NCBI RefSeq assembly: GCF_009650095.1
Contig: NZ_CP045915.1
Location: 3,906,001 to 3,970,000, forward strand
Source of the DNA: Gracilibacillus salitolerans
GTDB taxonomy: Bacteria > Bacillota > Bacilli > Bacillales > Amphibacillaceae
DNA length: 64,000 nucleotides
Direction of reading: 5' to 3'
A program made the translations under genes and the position numbers. Below, in pieces: positions 1-9,439 of the stretch; position 1 is the stretch's first letter; every line of letters starts with the position of its first letter. Under the pieces are notes generated by a model. That model was not told the DNA's origin and made no database searches. It saw nothing but the letters and a program-made list of their open reading frames with translations.

Positions 1-89
1 GCCTAGTTTCTGGCACTTCCAGACTGAACGTGGCTATTTGTGCACAACTTTATCTCAACATGCTAATATCTTATAATTTCTCAGACAAT

Positions 90-113
90 AAAAAAACACC
101 TATTTAAAGGTGC
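90..113 (-). terminator. Terminator overlapping the yesN stop codon
   Basis: Leftward hairpin with stem CACCT/AGGTG followed by a run of seven T on the minus strand. The stop codon of the response regulator lies inside the loop. Positions 1-89 beyond it hold no gene that I can see. Confidence 0.7.
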
Positions 114-1623
114 TCTTTGGCTGCTTCTTAAATTGTCCAGGAGTTAGCCCTGTCGTTTTTTTAAATAATTCACTAAAATATCTATGATTAAAGTAACCCA
201 CTTCCTCACTTACTTCTGAGATATTCCTACCTTCCTTAAGCATTTGTTTTGCTCTTTCTATCCTAATCTTTGTTACATATTTAATATAAGTGATTCCCAC
301 TTCCTCTTTAAACAAAATACTAAAATAAGAAGGATTCATCTTAACAATTGACGCTACCTCTTCTAGGGATATTTCTTTAGAAAAGTTTTGTTCGATATAT
401 TCACAGGCGGTCTGAACTGAGACATGCTTCTGGTTGTTACGCAGTTGTTTCATCCAATCAAGCATTTCATTAAATCGATTTTGAAGCCATTTTTCTATAT
501 CATCGAATGTGCTTAATTTTTCAATTTCTCTATGCGGTATCAAATGCTCTTCCTTCCATCTGTATTCCACTCCCGTTTCCTTCACGACTTCTAATCCTAG
601 GTAAATTAACTTTAAACATTCCTGGTTAACGACATCAGGTGATAGGTTAGTATGCTTTATATCTTTCAAAAACTCTCGCACAAGTCGGGAGACTACTTCA
701 CTATTTGCTGATCTAATATTAAAAATAATATTTTGCTCTAATGTAGTTAATGTGTCTGGAAGTCTATGGTTAAAATTTAGTTCGTCAAATTGTATTATCC
801 CACAATCCTTGATAAACCTTCCCATTCTCACAGCATCTTTTGCTTGAAGATAAGAATTTTTAATTTTTCTTGGATCACTGTAAGTACTACCAATACCGAT
901 TAAAATATTTAGCTCTCCTAGTTTCACAAAAATGTCGGACATTTGATTAGAATCTCCCCTTTGTAGCCAAATAATAATCTGCATACTTCCATTAGTAACA
1001 AGTAGGACCTTTGTATTTGAAATAGATTTTGATAAAGTTACTACTTGGGCAATATCATGATATGATTTCTCATTTGAGTGAAATAAACCGACTGTCACAG
1101 CTGTTACTTCATCAGTTTTAATTCCGATAACCTCGTCCCATTTCTCCTCCACGAACACATTCTGATTTAGGATATCAAGTACTTTTTTTTCCGCGATTAG
1201 ATTCTGTGAATCATTCCACTTCCTCTTTAAGTCTTCAAATTCGTATCTTCTTTTGATTTTTTTAAGCATCTTATCTAAGCATTTTTCTATTCTTTCAACC
1301 GTTATCGGCTTTTCAAGATAATCTACAACATCGAGTTGTATAGCTTTTTTATAGTATTCTATTTCATCGAATCCACTTATTATGACACATTGTGCCGTGG
1401 GTACTAGTTCATTTAATTTCTCTATTAGTGTTAATCCGTTTAATCCTGGCATACGTATATCCGTTAAAATGATATCTGGCTTGTGTTCCTTTATCATATC
1501 TAATGCATCAATACCGTTTGTAGCTGTTCCTACTAAAGTTAACTCCCATCGTTCCCAATCTATTATGGTACGAATAACATCCAAAACTATATACTCATCA
1601 TCAAAAATCACTGCTTTCAACAT
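100..1623 (-). CDS. yesN: YesN-type AraC-family response regulator
   Basis: Response regulator of a two-component system controlling carbohydrate genes. An N-terminal receiver domain (about 1-120) carries the acidic pair D8/D9 and the likely phosphoacceptor D55. A middle region of unclear function follows, then a C-terminal double helix-turn-helix of the AraC type (about 405-502). The ATG follows an AGGAGG site that sits at the end of the kinase gene, so the two genes are translationally coupled (stop and start adjacent). Length of 507 residues is usual for YesN-like regulators. It probably activates the neighbouring importer operon or another pectin gene; the target is inferred from position only. 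Confidence 0.92.
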   Translation of the reverse strand: MLKAVIFDDEYIVLDVIRTIIDWERWELTLVGTATNGIDALDMIKEHKPDIILTDIRMPGLNGLTLIEKLNELVPTAQCVIISGFDEIEYYKKAIQLDVVDYLEKPITVERIEKCLDKMLKKIKRRYEFEDLKRKWNDSQNLIAEKKVLDILNQNVFVEEKWDEVIGIKTDEVTAVTVGLFHSNEKSYHDIAQVVTLSKSISNTKVLLVTNGSMQIIIWLQRGDSNQMSDIFVKLGELNILIGIGSTYSDPRKIKNSYLQAKDAVRMGRFIKDCGIIQFDELNFNHRLPDTLTTLEQNIIFNIRSANSEVVSRLVREFLKDIKHTNLSPDVVNQECLKLIYLGLEVVKETGVEYRWKEEHLIPHREIEKLSTFDDIEKWLQNRFNEMLDWMKQLRNNQKHVSVQTACEYIEQNFSKEISLEEVASIVKMNPSYFSILFKEEVGITYIKYVTKIRIERAKQMLKEGRNISEVSEEVGYFNHRYFSELFKKTTGLTPGQFKKQPKSTFK

Positions 1624-3357
1624 TCAATCAACCTCCTGATTCATTGGAATTTTTATCGTAACAGTCGTACCTTTACCAAGTTCACTTTCAATTTTAAGTG
1701 AACATTTTTTTCCATAGAAAAGCTCTAAACGTTCCTTTACATTTTGAATTCCATATCCTTGTTTTGACATATTTTCGTCTTCCATCCCAACACCGTTATC
1801 TTCTATTACAAAAATCATATGGCTTCGGCTAGTATATCCAGTCAATTTAACGAAACCTTTTCCTATTTTTGTTTCTAAACCATGGTAATAGGCATTCTCC
1901 ACAAATGGTTGGAGTATAAGTTTCAAAATTAACTGTTCTCTAATCTCAGGCTGAATGTTTTCAATATAGTTTAGCCTACTACCATATCTTACCGTTTGTA
2001 TTGAGCTATAGTGTTGAATATGGTCTAATTCTTCCTGTACAGAAAGTAATTCTTTTCCTTTGTTCAAGCTTAATTTAAAGCTTTCCGATAAGGAAATAGA
2101 CATCTTTGCAATATCACTTACATTATTTTTTATGGCCATCCAATATATAGATGATAGCGTATTATATAAAAAATGTGGTTTTATTTGTGCTTGTAGTGCT
2201 CTTAATTCTGATTCTTTTTCCTTTAACCTAGACTGTATTAGTTTTTCATTTAGATGGATATTCTCCTTAACAAGTCCTTTTATTTGTTTTCCTATTTTCC
2301 CAACTTCATCGTCAAAAAATGCTTCCTCTAAGTTCGGTTTATTGTTAGCTATGTTGGCTACCATTTTTTTAAGTCTTTTCAAGGGATATAAGATGGATCC
2401 TGAAAGATAAATAGATATAAATATAGCTATAATTGCCATTAATCCTGCAAAAGTAAAGGTGATGACCCCAATTTTATTTGAATCTCTTAATAGATAATTT
2501 TGCTTAATCAGATGAATGTAAGACCAACCCGTGGTAGGGTTTGTATAACTACTTCCTAAAAGTTCACTTTTTTCAAGAGAATCAAGCTGAGTTTCATCCA
2601 AGTTCTCAATATCTATAGTAGAAAGTTGATTGTTTTGATTATTAATGTATATTGGAGGAGAATCTGTTTGATTACTAGGATCTACAATCATAAAGGTAGT
2701 CTCTCCATAATTCATTGAAATTGCATCAAACATTTCTTTATTTAAATTGATAACAAGTACCCCCAATGCTTCTCTATATAAATCATTGGGATTTCGCAGT
2801 AATTTTACAGACGAAAAACTATCATTACTTCCATTTAAAATATTATGTCCAAGGAATATTTCTTTTCCATTTGCCTCATTAGCACGAGAATACCAATCTT
2901 TTGTTTTTATTTCTTGAACATTGTTAAAAAAGTATGTGCCCCTTGTAGATATGCCATAACAATATGATCTATCTTCTACGTCAAATAAACAGACTGATTC
3001 TATGTATTTTGTATTTAATGTGTATTTTGAAAGAATATCATGAAGAATAATAGCGGTTTTATAGTAATCAGTTGACCCTTTTTCAACAAGTAAAAGTTCA
3101 TTCCTAATTTCTTCATTAGAAAGGATTAGTCTATGTAGATTTATCACACTCTCAAATGTAAGTTCAGACATTTCACTCGAGGTCCTTAAAAGATCTTCAT
3201 AATTTTTAATATGATTTTCTACAATGGTTTGTTTTGAAATGTGGTATGAAACAGCACCTAACATAAACATGGAAGGTATAGAAAGTAGTATCATTGCAAC
3301 CCAAAAACGAGTTCTTAACTTTTTAATTCTAGGTTTCATTTTGAGTTTTCTACTCAT
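1624..3357 (-). CDS. yesM: YesM-type sensor histidine kinase
   Basis: Membrane sensor kinase pairing with the downstream YesN-like regulator. Residues 18-40 form the first membrane helix, an extracellular sensing region (about 41-295) follows, then a second helix (about 296-319), a HAMP-like linker, the His_kinase motif with phosphorylated H395 in PHFLYN, and an ATPase domain with N-box and glycine-rich motifs near the C terminus. Start ATG is preceded by AAGGGGGAACAG. A cre-like site lies about 75 bp upstream. In Bacillus subtilis, yesM/yesN stand beside yesL and the yesOPQ transporter, as here, which supports a role in sensing pectin or rhamnogalacturonan fragments. The ligand itself is not visible from sequence. 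Confidence 0.92.
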   Translation of the reverse strand: MSRKLKMKPRIKKLRTRFWVAMILLSIPSMFMLGAVSYHISKQTIVENHIKNYEDLLRTSSEMSELTFESVINLHRLILSNEEIRNELLLVEKGSTDYYKTAIILHDILSKYTLNTKYIESVCLFDVEDRSYCYGISTRGTYFFNNVQEIKTKDWYSRANEANGKEIFLGHNILNGSNDSFSSVKLLRNPNDLYREALGVLVINLNKEMFDAISMNYGETTFMIVDPSNQTDSPPIYINNQNNQLSTIDIENLDETQLDSLEKSELLGSSYTNPTTGWSYIHLIKQNYLLRDSNKIGVITFTFAGLMAIIAIFISIYLSGSILYPLKRLKKMVANIANNKPNLEEAFFDDEVGKIGKQIKGLVKENIHLNEKLIQSRLKEKESELRALQAQIKPHFLYNTLSSIYWMAIKNNVSDIAKMSISLSESFKLSLNKGKELLSVQEELDHIQHYSSIQTVRYGSRLNYIENIQPEIREQLILKLILQPFVENAYYHGLETKIGKGFVKLTGYTSRSHMIFVIEDNGVGMEDENMSKQGYGIQNVKERLELFYGKKCSLKIESELGKGTTVTIKIPMNQEVD

Positions 3358-3427
3358 TCTGTTCCCCCTTGATTCCGTAATAGCCTAACTTTTAGGTTAT
3401 TTGTTGCTCAAAACAAATAAGCAAAAC

Positions 3428-3441
3428 AGCAAACGCTTTCA
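3428..3441. promoter_or_regulatory. cre-like site upstream of yesMN
   Basis: The minus strand reads TGAAAGCGTTTGCT, 12 of 14 matches to the CcpA operator consensus TGWNANCGNTNWCA. The same 14-mer occurs at 59630-59643 upstream of the PL11 lyase gene. Confidence 0.55.
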
Positions 3442-3513
3442 TTACCAATTATATTATACACCATTCGTAAACAAAACTTATTATAGTAATCTATTAAATC
3501 TTAATGGAATATC

Positions 3514-3539
3514 AAAAAAGGTGTCACCAAAACGACACC
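3514..3539 (-). terminator. Second leftward terminator in tandem
   Basis: Stem GGTGTC/GACACC followed by six T on the minus strand. It lies just beyond the stronger terminator at 3553-3592 and before the yesM promoter region, insulating yesMN from the upstream importer operon. Confidence 0.7.
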
Positions 3540-3552
3540 CTCTTCTTTCTAT

Positions 3553-3592
3553 AAAAAAAACGAAAGCATATCTTTTATTCGATATGCTTTCG
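3553..3592 (-). terminator. Strong terminator of the importer-yesL operon
   Basis: A 12-bp stem (CGAAAGCATATC and its complement) with an 8-nt loop is followed by eight T on the minus strand. It ends transcription coming from yesL at 3654. Confidence 0.85.
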
Positions 3593-3653
3593 ATCATTAT
3601 ACATGGGAAATAAATTAACTTAAGAAAATATTTAATAATTGAGGAAAGTATAA

Positions 3654-4292
3654 TTAAACTGGCTCAACCATCCTATTATTTCTCACTTCCACTTTCTCAA
3701 AAGCAACATATGTAAAGCGCATAATCAAGAAGCTCCATACACTGCCTGAGAAAAATAGAAAGAGAACCGGGAATGAAACAGTTACATAATAGACAACGAA
3801 GGTTACAAATACCATATAGATGGTTCGCAATGGATAAGAAGCACCAATAATAAAGGCATATTTAAAGCATTCCATCAACTTGATATCGTAATGGACATAT
3901 ACCGGGAAAACAAAAAACGTCACCATGAAATAGTAAAAGGCAACAGGTACCAACAATAGCATCATAACCATTTGAAATGGCCCACTCAAACTTTTGACTA
4001 ATAGATAATCCCAATATAATACTGCTCCACCTAGGGCACAAATATATCCTAACATATTTGCCTTTAAGAAATGCCTTTTGAATAATTCCAGAAAGCTCTT
4101 AAAAATCTGTTCATCAGCATTGCCTTTCACCCAACGCCGCACAATCGTAAACATTGCGACTGTTGCTGGAAAAAAACCTGCAAAACCTAATCCGATAACA
4201 GTAAAAAGAATCCATAGTAAATTCAGTAAACTTATTCGAATGACCCACTCAGAAAATTTATAAATAAATGTATTTCCAAAAGCATTCATCAT
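3654..4292 (-). CDS. yesL: YesL-like membrane protein (DUF624)
   Basis: Integral membrane protein of about 212 residues with four to five hydrophobic helices and the DUF624/YesL signature: an N-terminal WxxRLSxLN-like segment, a G-F-PAT-A motif and a R-R-W element about residues 45-55. Family members sit in carbohydrate gene clusters, commonly beside yesMN and ABC importers; their biochemical role is unknown. It is the last gene of the GH30-importer operon, 89 bp after the permease. Two further paralogues occur in this window (25920-26603 and 38401-39015), each tied to another importer. Confidence 0.85.
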   Translation of the reverse strand: MMNAFGNTFIYKFSEWVIRISLLNLLWILFTVIGLGFAGFFPATVAMFTIVRRWVKGNADEQIFKSFLELFKRHFLKANMLGYICALGGAVLYWDYLLVKSLSGPFQMVMMLLLVPVAFYYFMVTFFVFPVYVHYDIKLMECFKYAFIIGASYPLRTIYMVFVTFVVYYVTVSFPVLFLFFSGSVWSFLIMRFTYVAFEKVEVRNNRMVEPV

Positions 4293-4330
4293 TTATCAAC
4301 CTTTCTTTTTCACAAAAATAGAAAGGGGTC

Positions 4331-4374
4331 CCCACAGCCATTTCTGCTAGTATCATCCATGTTTCTGTGGGAAT
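4331..4374 (-). other. Intercistronic hairpin before yesL
   Basis: CCCACAG and CTGTGGG arms frame a loop of about 28 nt between the permease and yesL, without a T run. It may affect message stability rather than termination. Confidence 0.4.
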
Positions 4375-4381
4375 CTTCTCC

Positions 4382-5212
4382 TTAACTTTTAACAGCACCT
4401 GCTACCCCTTCAATAAAGTATCGTTGCATAATGATAAAAATAATCATTACTGGTAATAAGGAAATCGTTGCGCCTGCTGCCATACCTGAGAAATCAACTG
4501 CATATGTTTGAACAAAGCTCTGCATCCCTACAGCTAGTGTTCTCAGCTCAGGTTTACTAATCGTTAGTACGAGCGGTACTAAGAAAGAACTCCATGTCCA
4601 AATAAATTGCATGATCGCAGTGGTTGCGACGATTGGCATACTTAACGGTAACATGACTTTACTGAAAACTGTTAAAAATCCGGCACCATCAATTTCGGCT
4701 GCTTCTTCAATGGACTTCGGTAGATTCGCGAAGAAAGAAGCAAACATGAGAATAAACAAAACGTGAGCGCCAGAAGCCTCTGCCACAATGATACCAAGAA
4801 TCGAGTCAGCCAACCCCATGTTACTTACCAACTTGAATAACGGAATGATCGTGTAGCCTTTTGGAATAAACATAATCGCTACTACACAGATCATAATTGT
4901 TTTTTTACCCGGGAAATCAATTCGACCTAACGCATAACCCGTTAATGACGAAAGGAAAATGACAATCACAACAGTAGCTACTGTAAAAATCACTGTGTTG
5001 AGGAAGTAGCCTGAAAAGTTCGCGGTATACCAGGCATCTGCGTAATTTCCCCATTGGAATTCTTCCGGAAGAAGTGCCGTACCACTTGTCAAAAATTCCT
5101 GATTTGTTTTTAATGAAGAAAACACCATCCATACAAATGGATATATCCAAACAATCCCGAAAAGAATTAAGAACACATGTATAATCAGGCGGGCTGATTT
5201 GGTTGAAATCAT
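4382..5212 (-). CDS. yesQ: Carbohydrate ABC importer permease, MalG type (YesQ-like)
   Basis: Inner permease subunit of a CUT1-family sugar importer, 276 residues with six predicted membrane helices. The EAA loop that docks the ATPase is seen around residues 165-185 (EEAAEIDGAGF). Its ATG overlaps the stop of the preceding permease (ATGA), showing translational coupling. It should form a heterodimer with that permease and take substrate from the lipoprotein at 6288-7721. No ATPase gene is present, so a shared MsmX-type ATPase is inferred. The oligosaccharide carried is inferred to be a pectin or galactan fragment from the neighbouring GH30 enzyme and yesMN genes. Confidence 0.9.
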   Translation of the reverse strand: MISTKSARLIIHVFLILFGIVWIYPFVWMVFSSLKTNQEFLTSGTALLPEEFQWGNYADAWYTANFSGYFLNTVIFTVATVVIVIFLSSLTGYALGRIDFPGKKTIMICVVAIMFIPKGYTIIPLFKLVSNMGLADSILGIIVAEASGAHVLFILMFASFFANLPKSIEEAAEIDGAGFLTVFSKVMLPLSMPIVATTAIMQFIWTWSSFLVPLVLTISKPELRTLAVGMQSFVQTYAVDFSGMAAGATISLLPVMIIFIIMQRYFIEGVAGAVKS

Positions 5213-6198
5213 ACATTCACACCACCTTTTCTTCTTTTACTTCCTCTTAGTTTTATGATCTGTTTACCAAATGAAGCAGCACCAAATATCATACTAATTA
5301 CAAACGTGAATAATCCTAATAAAACTCCTGCCGCAGAAGCATAACCCATTCGTACTTGTCCACCACCAAGCTGGCTAGAAAAGGCAAAATTATAGATAAA
5401 GAGATCCATTGTTTCTGTTGCAAAGTTTGGCCCGCCATTTGTTAGTGTTTTAACCAAGTCAAAGGCATTGATACCACTTACTAGCGACAACAGAATAATA
5501 ACTGCGGCCATTGGTTTTAATAATGGTAATGTTACGTGTCTTAAAGTCGACCAGAATCCAGCTCCATCGAGTTGTGCTGATTCATATAGTTCATTCGGAA
5601 TCGATTGCAATCCGGCCAACCAATAAACCATATTAATCCCAAGACCTTTCCAGGATCCAATCACAATGAGGATGATTACAGCTAGGAAAGGATCTGTTAA
5701 CCATGGAATCGGTTTATCGATCAAATTAGCATGTAAAAGGATCTGGTTAACGAAACCATTAATTCCGAAGATATTACCCATAATTATCCCGACAATTGCC
5801 GTAGTCGTAACAACTGGGAGGAAATATATCGCTCGATAGAAACCTTTCCCGTTAAGTTTTTGATCATTTAATATAATGGCCAGGATTAACGCACCACCAA
5901 CACCTAGTATGGTTGTACCTAAAATATAGTAAATAGACACTACAGCCGAATTCCAAAACCTTGGTGAAGTTAATAGTTGCTGGTAATTCCCTAAGCCAAC
6001 AAAATCATCTAATGGTCCAATTCCAGTCCACTCATAGAAGGAATAAACATAACTCATTACGATTGGATATGCAGAAAAAACAAAAAACACAATAATTTGT
6101 GGTAAAAGAAAAATATATGCCCACATCGCCTTTTTCTTTTTTAATGTTTTCAGATTTGCATTTGACGCCGTCTTACCGTTACCATCATTTTTAGACAA
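5209..6198 (-). CDS. yesP: Carbohydrate ABC importer permease, MalF type (YesP-like)
   Basis: First permease of the CUT1 importer, 329 residues with a basic N-terminal tail and six membrane helices. The EAA loop is seen near residues 205-220 (ESAQLDGAGFW). Translation starts at a TTG codon behind AAAGGGTG; the nearby ATG is in another frame. It is separated from the lipoprotein gene by a long hairpin at 6240-6280, a common arrangement that lets the lipoprotein be made in excess. Partner subunits are the overlapping MalG-type permease and the upstream lipoprotein. Confidence 0.9.
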   Translation of the reverse strand: MSKNDGNGKTASNANLKTLKKKKAMWAYIFLLPQIIVFFVFSAYPIVMSYVYSFYEWTGIGPLDDFVGLGNYQQLLTSPRFWNSAVVSIYYILGTTILGVGGALILAIILNDQKLNGKGFYRAIYFLPVVTTTAIVGIIMGNIFGINGFVNQILLHANLIDKPIPWLTDPFLAVIILIVIGSWKGLGINMVYWLAGLQSIPNELYESAQLDGAGFWSTLRHVTLPLLKPMAAVIILLSLVSGINAFDLVKTLTNGGPNFATETMDLFIYNFAFSSQLGGGQVRMGYASAAGVLLGLFTFVISMIFGAASFGKQIIKLRGSKRRKGGVNV

Positions 6199-6239
6199 AA
6201 CATTTTCACCCTTTCTAACTGTTTTTTTACAGAAAAAGG

Positions 6240-6280
6240 ATAAATTACTATAGTCCTTCGACCAGACTATAGTAATTTAT
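6240..6280 (-). terminator. Partial terminator between lipoprotein and permease genes
   Basis: A perfect 16-bp stem with a 9-nt loop, followed on the minus strand by CCTTTTTC. It lies directly after the substrate-binding protein gene. The weak T tract suggests partial termination or 3-prime end protection, raising lipoprotein output over permeases. Confidence 0.7.
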
Positions 6281-6287
6281 GTTGTAC

Positions 6288-7721
6288 TTACCTTAGCTCG
6301 TCGTATTTCTCTATAGTATAAGGTGCAAAAGGCTCCCAGTTCGGATAAATATAATCATCTTGGGAAACTTCTGAGAATTCATCCAGTGTTTCAAAGAAGG
6401 CATCTTTCATTTCTTGATCTATTTGTTCTATTTCGGCTTCCAGATCAGAAATATTACCTGTGATATAACCAACTACTACATCACCAATACCGCCAACTTC
6501 TAATTTATTTCGATAGGCCTTATTAAATTCAACAACCTCAGAGTTGAATTCTGCTGGTTTTGGTACAGGAATCGCTAGTTCATTTTCTAATTCGAGAATG
6601 TCATTATATTGTTCAAATGGAGGCTCTCCACCAACATCTTCTTTAGCTGGCAGTCCAGCACCTGTATTCACATAAACCACTTCGTGAAGATGTTCAAGTG
6701 AATATTCCAAAAATGTTTTCACTTCTTCCCAGTGTTCTGTTTCGTTATTAACTCGGATACTAGTTGCTTCTGATCCGGCATGGTAATAATATGGATTACC
6801 GTCCTTGGTAGGGAGTGGAGCTACACCCCAATTTTCAAATTCTGTTTCAACAAATAATTGTCTTCCTACCCAGTCACCACTCCACAGGAAAGCACTTTGA
6901 CCAACTGAAAAAGTTGCTTCCGCTTCACCTAAACCTATTTCAACACTTTGAGGTGCCATAAGTCCTTCATCTAGCAATTCTTTTAAAAATTTTGCACTTT
7001 CCACTTTACCTTCTGTTAATACTTGCGGGACACCTTCTTTATAATTTTCCTGCCAAGGCACTTCTGGTGTAATTGCCGTTCCCATCATCGAGACTAGTTG
7101 TTCATTTGCCCATCCAGGATTATTCCACACGATTGGATAAACAGCGCCGCCAGAGTCATCTACAATTGTTTGTCCAAGCTCTTTAAACTCTTCCCATGAC
7201 TGAGGTATATCGCCTTCCGTTAAACCTAACATGTCAAAAACGTCTTTATTATAATACATGATCATTGCTTTACTTCTTGCCGATGCCAAAGGGAAGCCAT
7301 ATACGGAACTGTCTGCAGTAGTTCCGTTTTCAAACCATGTACCTTCCTGAAACTGGCCTTTCACCTCATCAGTAAATATCTCATCTAAATTTTTCACCGC
7401 ATCTACTTCAATTAATTCAGCCAATTCTACTATATTAGTCCACATATCTGGGAGATCTCCTTCTGAAAGTGCGGTGCGAAGTTGTGTCTCCGGTTCAGGA
7501 ACTTCTTGTTTTTCAATGTTTATTCCAGGATGTTCTGCTTCAAATTGTTCGATTAAATCTTCAAATCCGCCTCTGAGCTCCGGATATCTATTCCAGAACG
7601 TAAGTGTTACACCATCCTCGTCTTCACTGCCACTATCCGTATCCTCTTCATCAGAATTACAGGCACTAAGTAATAACAAAACTGCCAACAAACTAAACAT
7701 GAACTTACTTATTTTTTTCAT
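6288..7721 (-). CDS. yesO: Sugar-binding lipoprotein of ABC importer (YesO-like)
   Basis: Extracellular substrate-binding protein, family 1, of the importer encoded downstream. The N terminus is a lipoprotein signal with lipobox LSAC (Cys21), followed by an acidic linker and a maltose-binding-protein-type fold (477 residues). The chosen ATG at 7721 lies behind GGGGGAA; an in-frame ATG five codons earlier has no such site. It should be anchored on the outer membrane face and deliver oligosaccharide to the two permeases. The ligand cannot be read from sequence; the cytoplasmic GH30 enzyme upstream points to beta-galacto- or gluco-oligosaccharides. Confidence 0.9.
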   Translation of the reverse strand: MKKISKFMFSLLAVLLLLSACNSDEEDTDSGSEDEDGVTLTFWNRYPELRGGFEDLIEQFEAEHPGINIEKQEVPEPETQLRTALSEGDLPDMWTNIVELAELIEVDAVKNLDEIFTDEVKGQFQEGTWFENGTTADSSVYGFPLASARSKAMIMYYNKDVFDMLGLTEGDIPQSWEEFKELGQTIVDDSGGAVYPIVWNNPGWANEQLVSMMGTAITPEVPWQENYKEGVPQVLTEGKVESAKFLKELLDEGLMAPQSVEIGLGEAEATFSVGQSAFLWSGDWVGRQLFVETEFENWGVAPLPTKDGNPYYYHAGSEATSIRVNNETEHWEEVKTFLEYSLEHLHEVVYVNTGAGLPAKEDVGGEPPFEQYNDILELENELAIPVPKPAEFNSEVVEFNKAYRNKLEVGGIGDVVVGYITGNISDLEAEIEQIDQEMKDAFFETLDEFSEVSQDDYIYPNWEPFAPYTIEKYDELR

Positions 7722-7826
7722 TGACGTTTCCCCCATTATTAGATTTTAAATAGAATAAATGAAACTAGCTTTCAATCAAATGGACAGACTCACCTCCTTC
7801 ATTTTGGAAAGACCGTCCGAGGAAAA

Positions 7827-9152
7827 TCAAGGTATGGCCTTTAGGATGAAAGTTGTTACACTTTCTCGTTCTACATCAAAAGATTCTGAGATTTCTCCCT
7901 GATAAACTTTAGATAGATTATTATTTTCAGAGGTTTCAAATACTTGTAGATAGTTAAAATCATGTGATAAATCACTTTTAAGGGCTACACTACGGTTCGT
8001 TCTGTCGTTATTGATGACAACACAAATATATTGATTAGTATTTTCATCGTAAAATAGAGAGGCTTTAAGAGAGTCTTGTGCTTCAGCTAGATTTATTTGC
8101 TTGGCACCTGGTCGAATAAACTTGCTATAATTGCCCATTACCCACAATCTCTTCGTTTCTTCGATATCCTCTGTTCCATCATTGGTATAGATGAGCCCAT
8201 CGCGAAAATCATATTTAGAAACAGCAATCCAATATTGCCACGAGCTAACGTTTGCTACGGTTAGATCATCATGAATAGTGTTTGCTAGTACTAAAGCGGA
8301 ATCCATGCCATAATCCCGTTTCTGCTTCATTTCCGTCCATTCGCTCATATTTAACTCTATGGATGGATAATTCTTTTCCATATAATTGGCGATATTCATT
8401 TTATCTTCTGCATCAGACCAGTAAGAATGAACATCAAAATTGGTAAGCGCTGTCATTAGTTCTTTATCTGTAAAAATGGCGTCGATATATGTTTTTGCAG
8501 TCTTCCATTCCCCTGCTTCAATTGCTGAAATTTGCACATCCTTAACAGATTGCAGTTCTATTTTATTTTGTAAAATTTTTAGCAGCTTCACACATTCCTC
8601 TGGCGTATAATGACAACCTTCTTGCCCTTTTTCCCGTTGCCAATCCCATTGTGGCTCATTAATCGGACTCACATACGTAATCGGGATTCCTTCATCTTCT
8701 ATTAAGTGATTGATCACATCCACCAGGTACGTCGCAAAATCTTCATACATATCCTCTTTTAAATTGGATTTTCCATTTTTCTCACCAGTAACCAGACCTG
8801 ATTTTGTCATTCTTGCGGTCGGACTATTTGCAAAAGCTACAAAGTTCTTAACACCTTTCTGGTGAATTTCTCTTAATACTCTTGTTGCATACTCATCTCT
8901 ATTCCAATCATAGACATCTTTTTCTACTTCAAAGGATTCCGTTCTTCTCCATGAGTCACTGATTTCTTCTCCAGAACCAGCTCCAATATTATAACGATAG
9001 ATCGATAACCCTATGCCAACATCCTGATCGAATAATAAATCAATTATTTGCTTGCGTTTGGCATCCGTCCACCCGCCAATAGCCTGTGACCACCAAGCTC
9101 CTGAAACGCCAAATCCTTCTATTGTTTGTGCTTTACCAGAAGTATCGAACAC
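7827..9152 (-). CDS. Cytoplasmic GH30-family glycoside hydrolase
   Basis: Retaining glycosidase of clan GH-A, family GH30 (TIM barrel with a side beta domain). Visible hallmarks: opening motif IEGFG, the acid/base E166 in the INEP motif and the nucleophile E271 in NMSEW. Length of 441 residues is normal. There is no signal peptide, so it works on imported oligosaccharides. The start is taken as GTG at 9152 behind AAGGGGAG; a longer frame begins at a TTG inside the operator. The family includes beta-1,6-galactanases, glucosylceramidases and xylanases; with pectin genes around it, beta-1,6-galacto-oligosaccharides of arabinogalactan side chains are my best guess. First gene of the importer operon. 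Confidence 0.85.
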   Translation of the reverse strand: MFDTSGKAQTIEGFGVSGAWWSQAIGGWTDAKRKQIIDLLFDQDVGIGLSIYRYNIGAGSGEEISDSWRRTESFEVEKDVYDWNRDEYATRVLREIHQKGVKNFVAFANSPTARMTKSGLVTGEKNGKSNLKEDMYEDFATYLVDVINHLIEDEGIPITYVSPINEPQWDWQREKGQEGCHYTPEECVKLLKILQNKIELQSVKDVQISAIEAGEWKTAKTYIDAIFTDKELMTALTNFDVHSYWSDAEDKMNIANYMEKNYPSIELNMSEWTEMKQKRDYGMDSALVLANTIHDDLTVANVSSWQYWIAVSKYDFRDGLIYTNDGTEDIEETKRLWVMGNYSKFIRPGAKQINLAEAQDSLKASLFYDENTNQYICVVINNDRTNRSVALKSDLSHDFNYLQVFETSENNNLSKVYQGEISESFDVERESVTTFILKAIP

Positions 9153-9171
9153 ACAATCTCCCCTTTTCAAA

Positions 9172-9183
9172 GTAACCGGTTAC
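9172..9183. promoter_or_regulatory. LacI-type operator 1 of the GH30 operon
   Basis: Perfect 12-bp palindrome GTAACCGGTTAC about 20 bp before the GH30 start codon. AACCGGTT-centred palindromes are typical LacI-family operators. A second copy of the core lies 53 bp away. Confidence 0.65.
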
Positions 9184-9226
9184 TATATAGTATTAAAAAA
9201 ATGAAATAAAATGCTACAAAATAGAA

Positions 9227-9236
9227 ACCGGTTACT
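9227..9236. promoter_or_regulatory. LacI-type operator 2 of the GH30 operon
   Basis: AACCGGTTAC, sharing the core of operator 1. The palindrome centres are 53 bp apart, near five helical turns, so both face the same side of the helix. An AT-rich stretch between them contains TTGTAG and TAATAC, a possible promoter read leftwards. Confidence 0.6.
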
Positions 9237-9439
9237 ATTTTTTCGAGTTGATTTGTATTTTTTATAATATCGACAATTTGACTTTTGAAAGAATTTGACA
9301 TGCAGAAAAAAATCGCTATTTTCCAGAAAAGATGTACAATAGTTGACATTTGTCTTTATTTATGAGATTATAGTCGAGTTAACAAAAGTGAAGTAACAAC
9401 TAAGTGTATCTGGCATTCTACGGAAAGTTTTTTGAAGAT

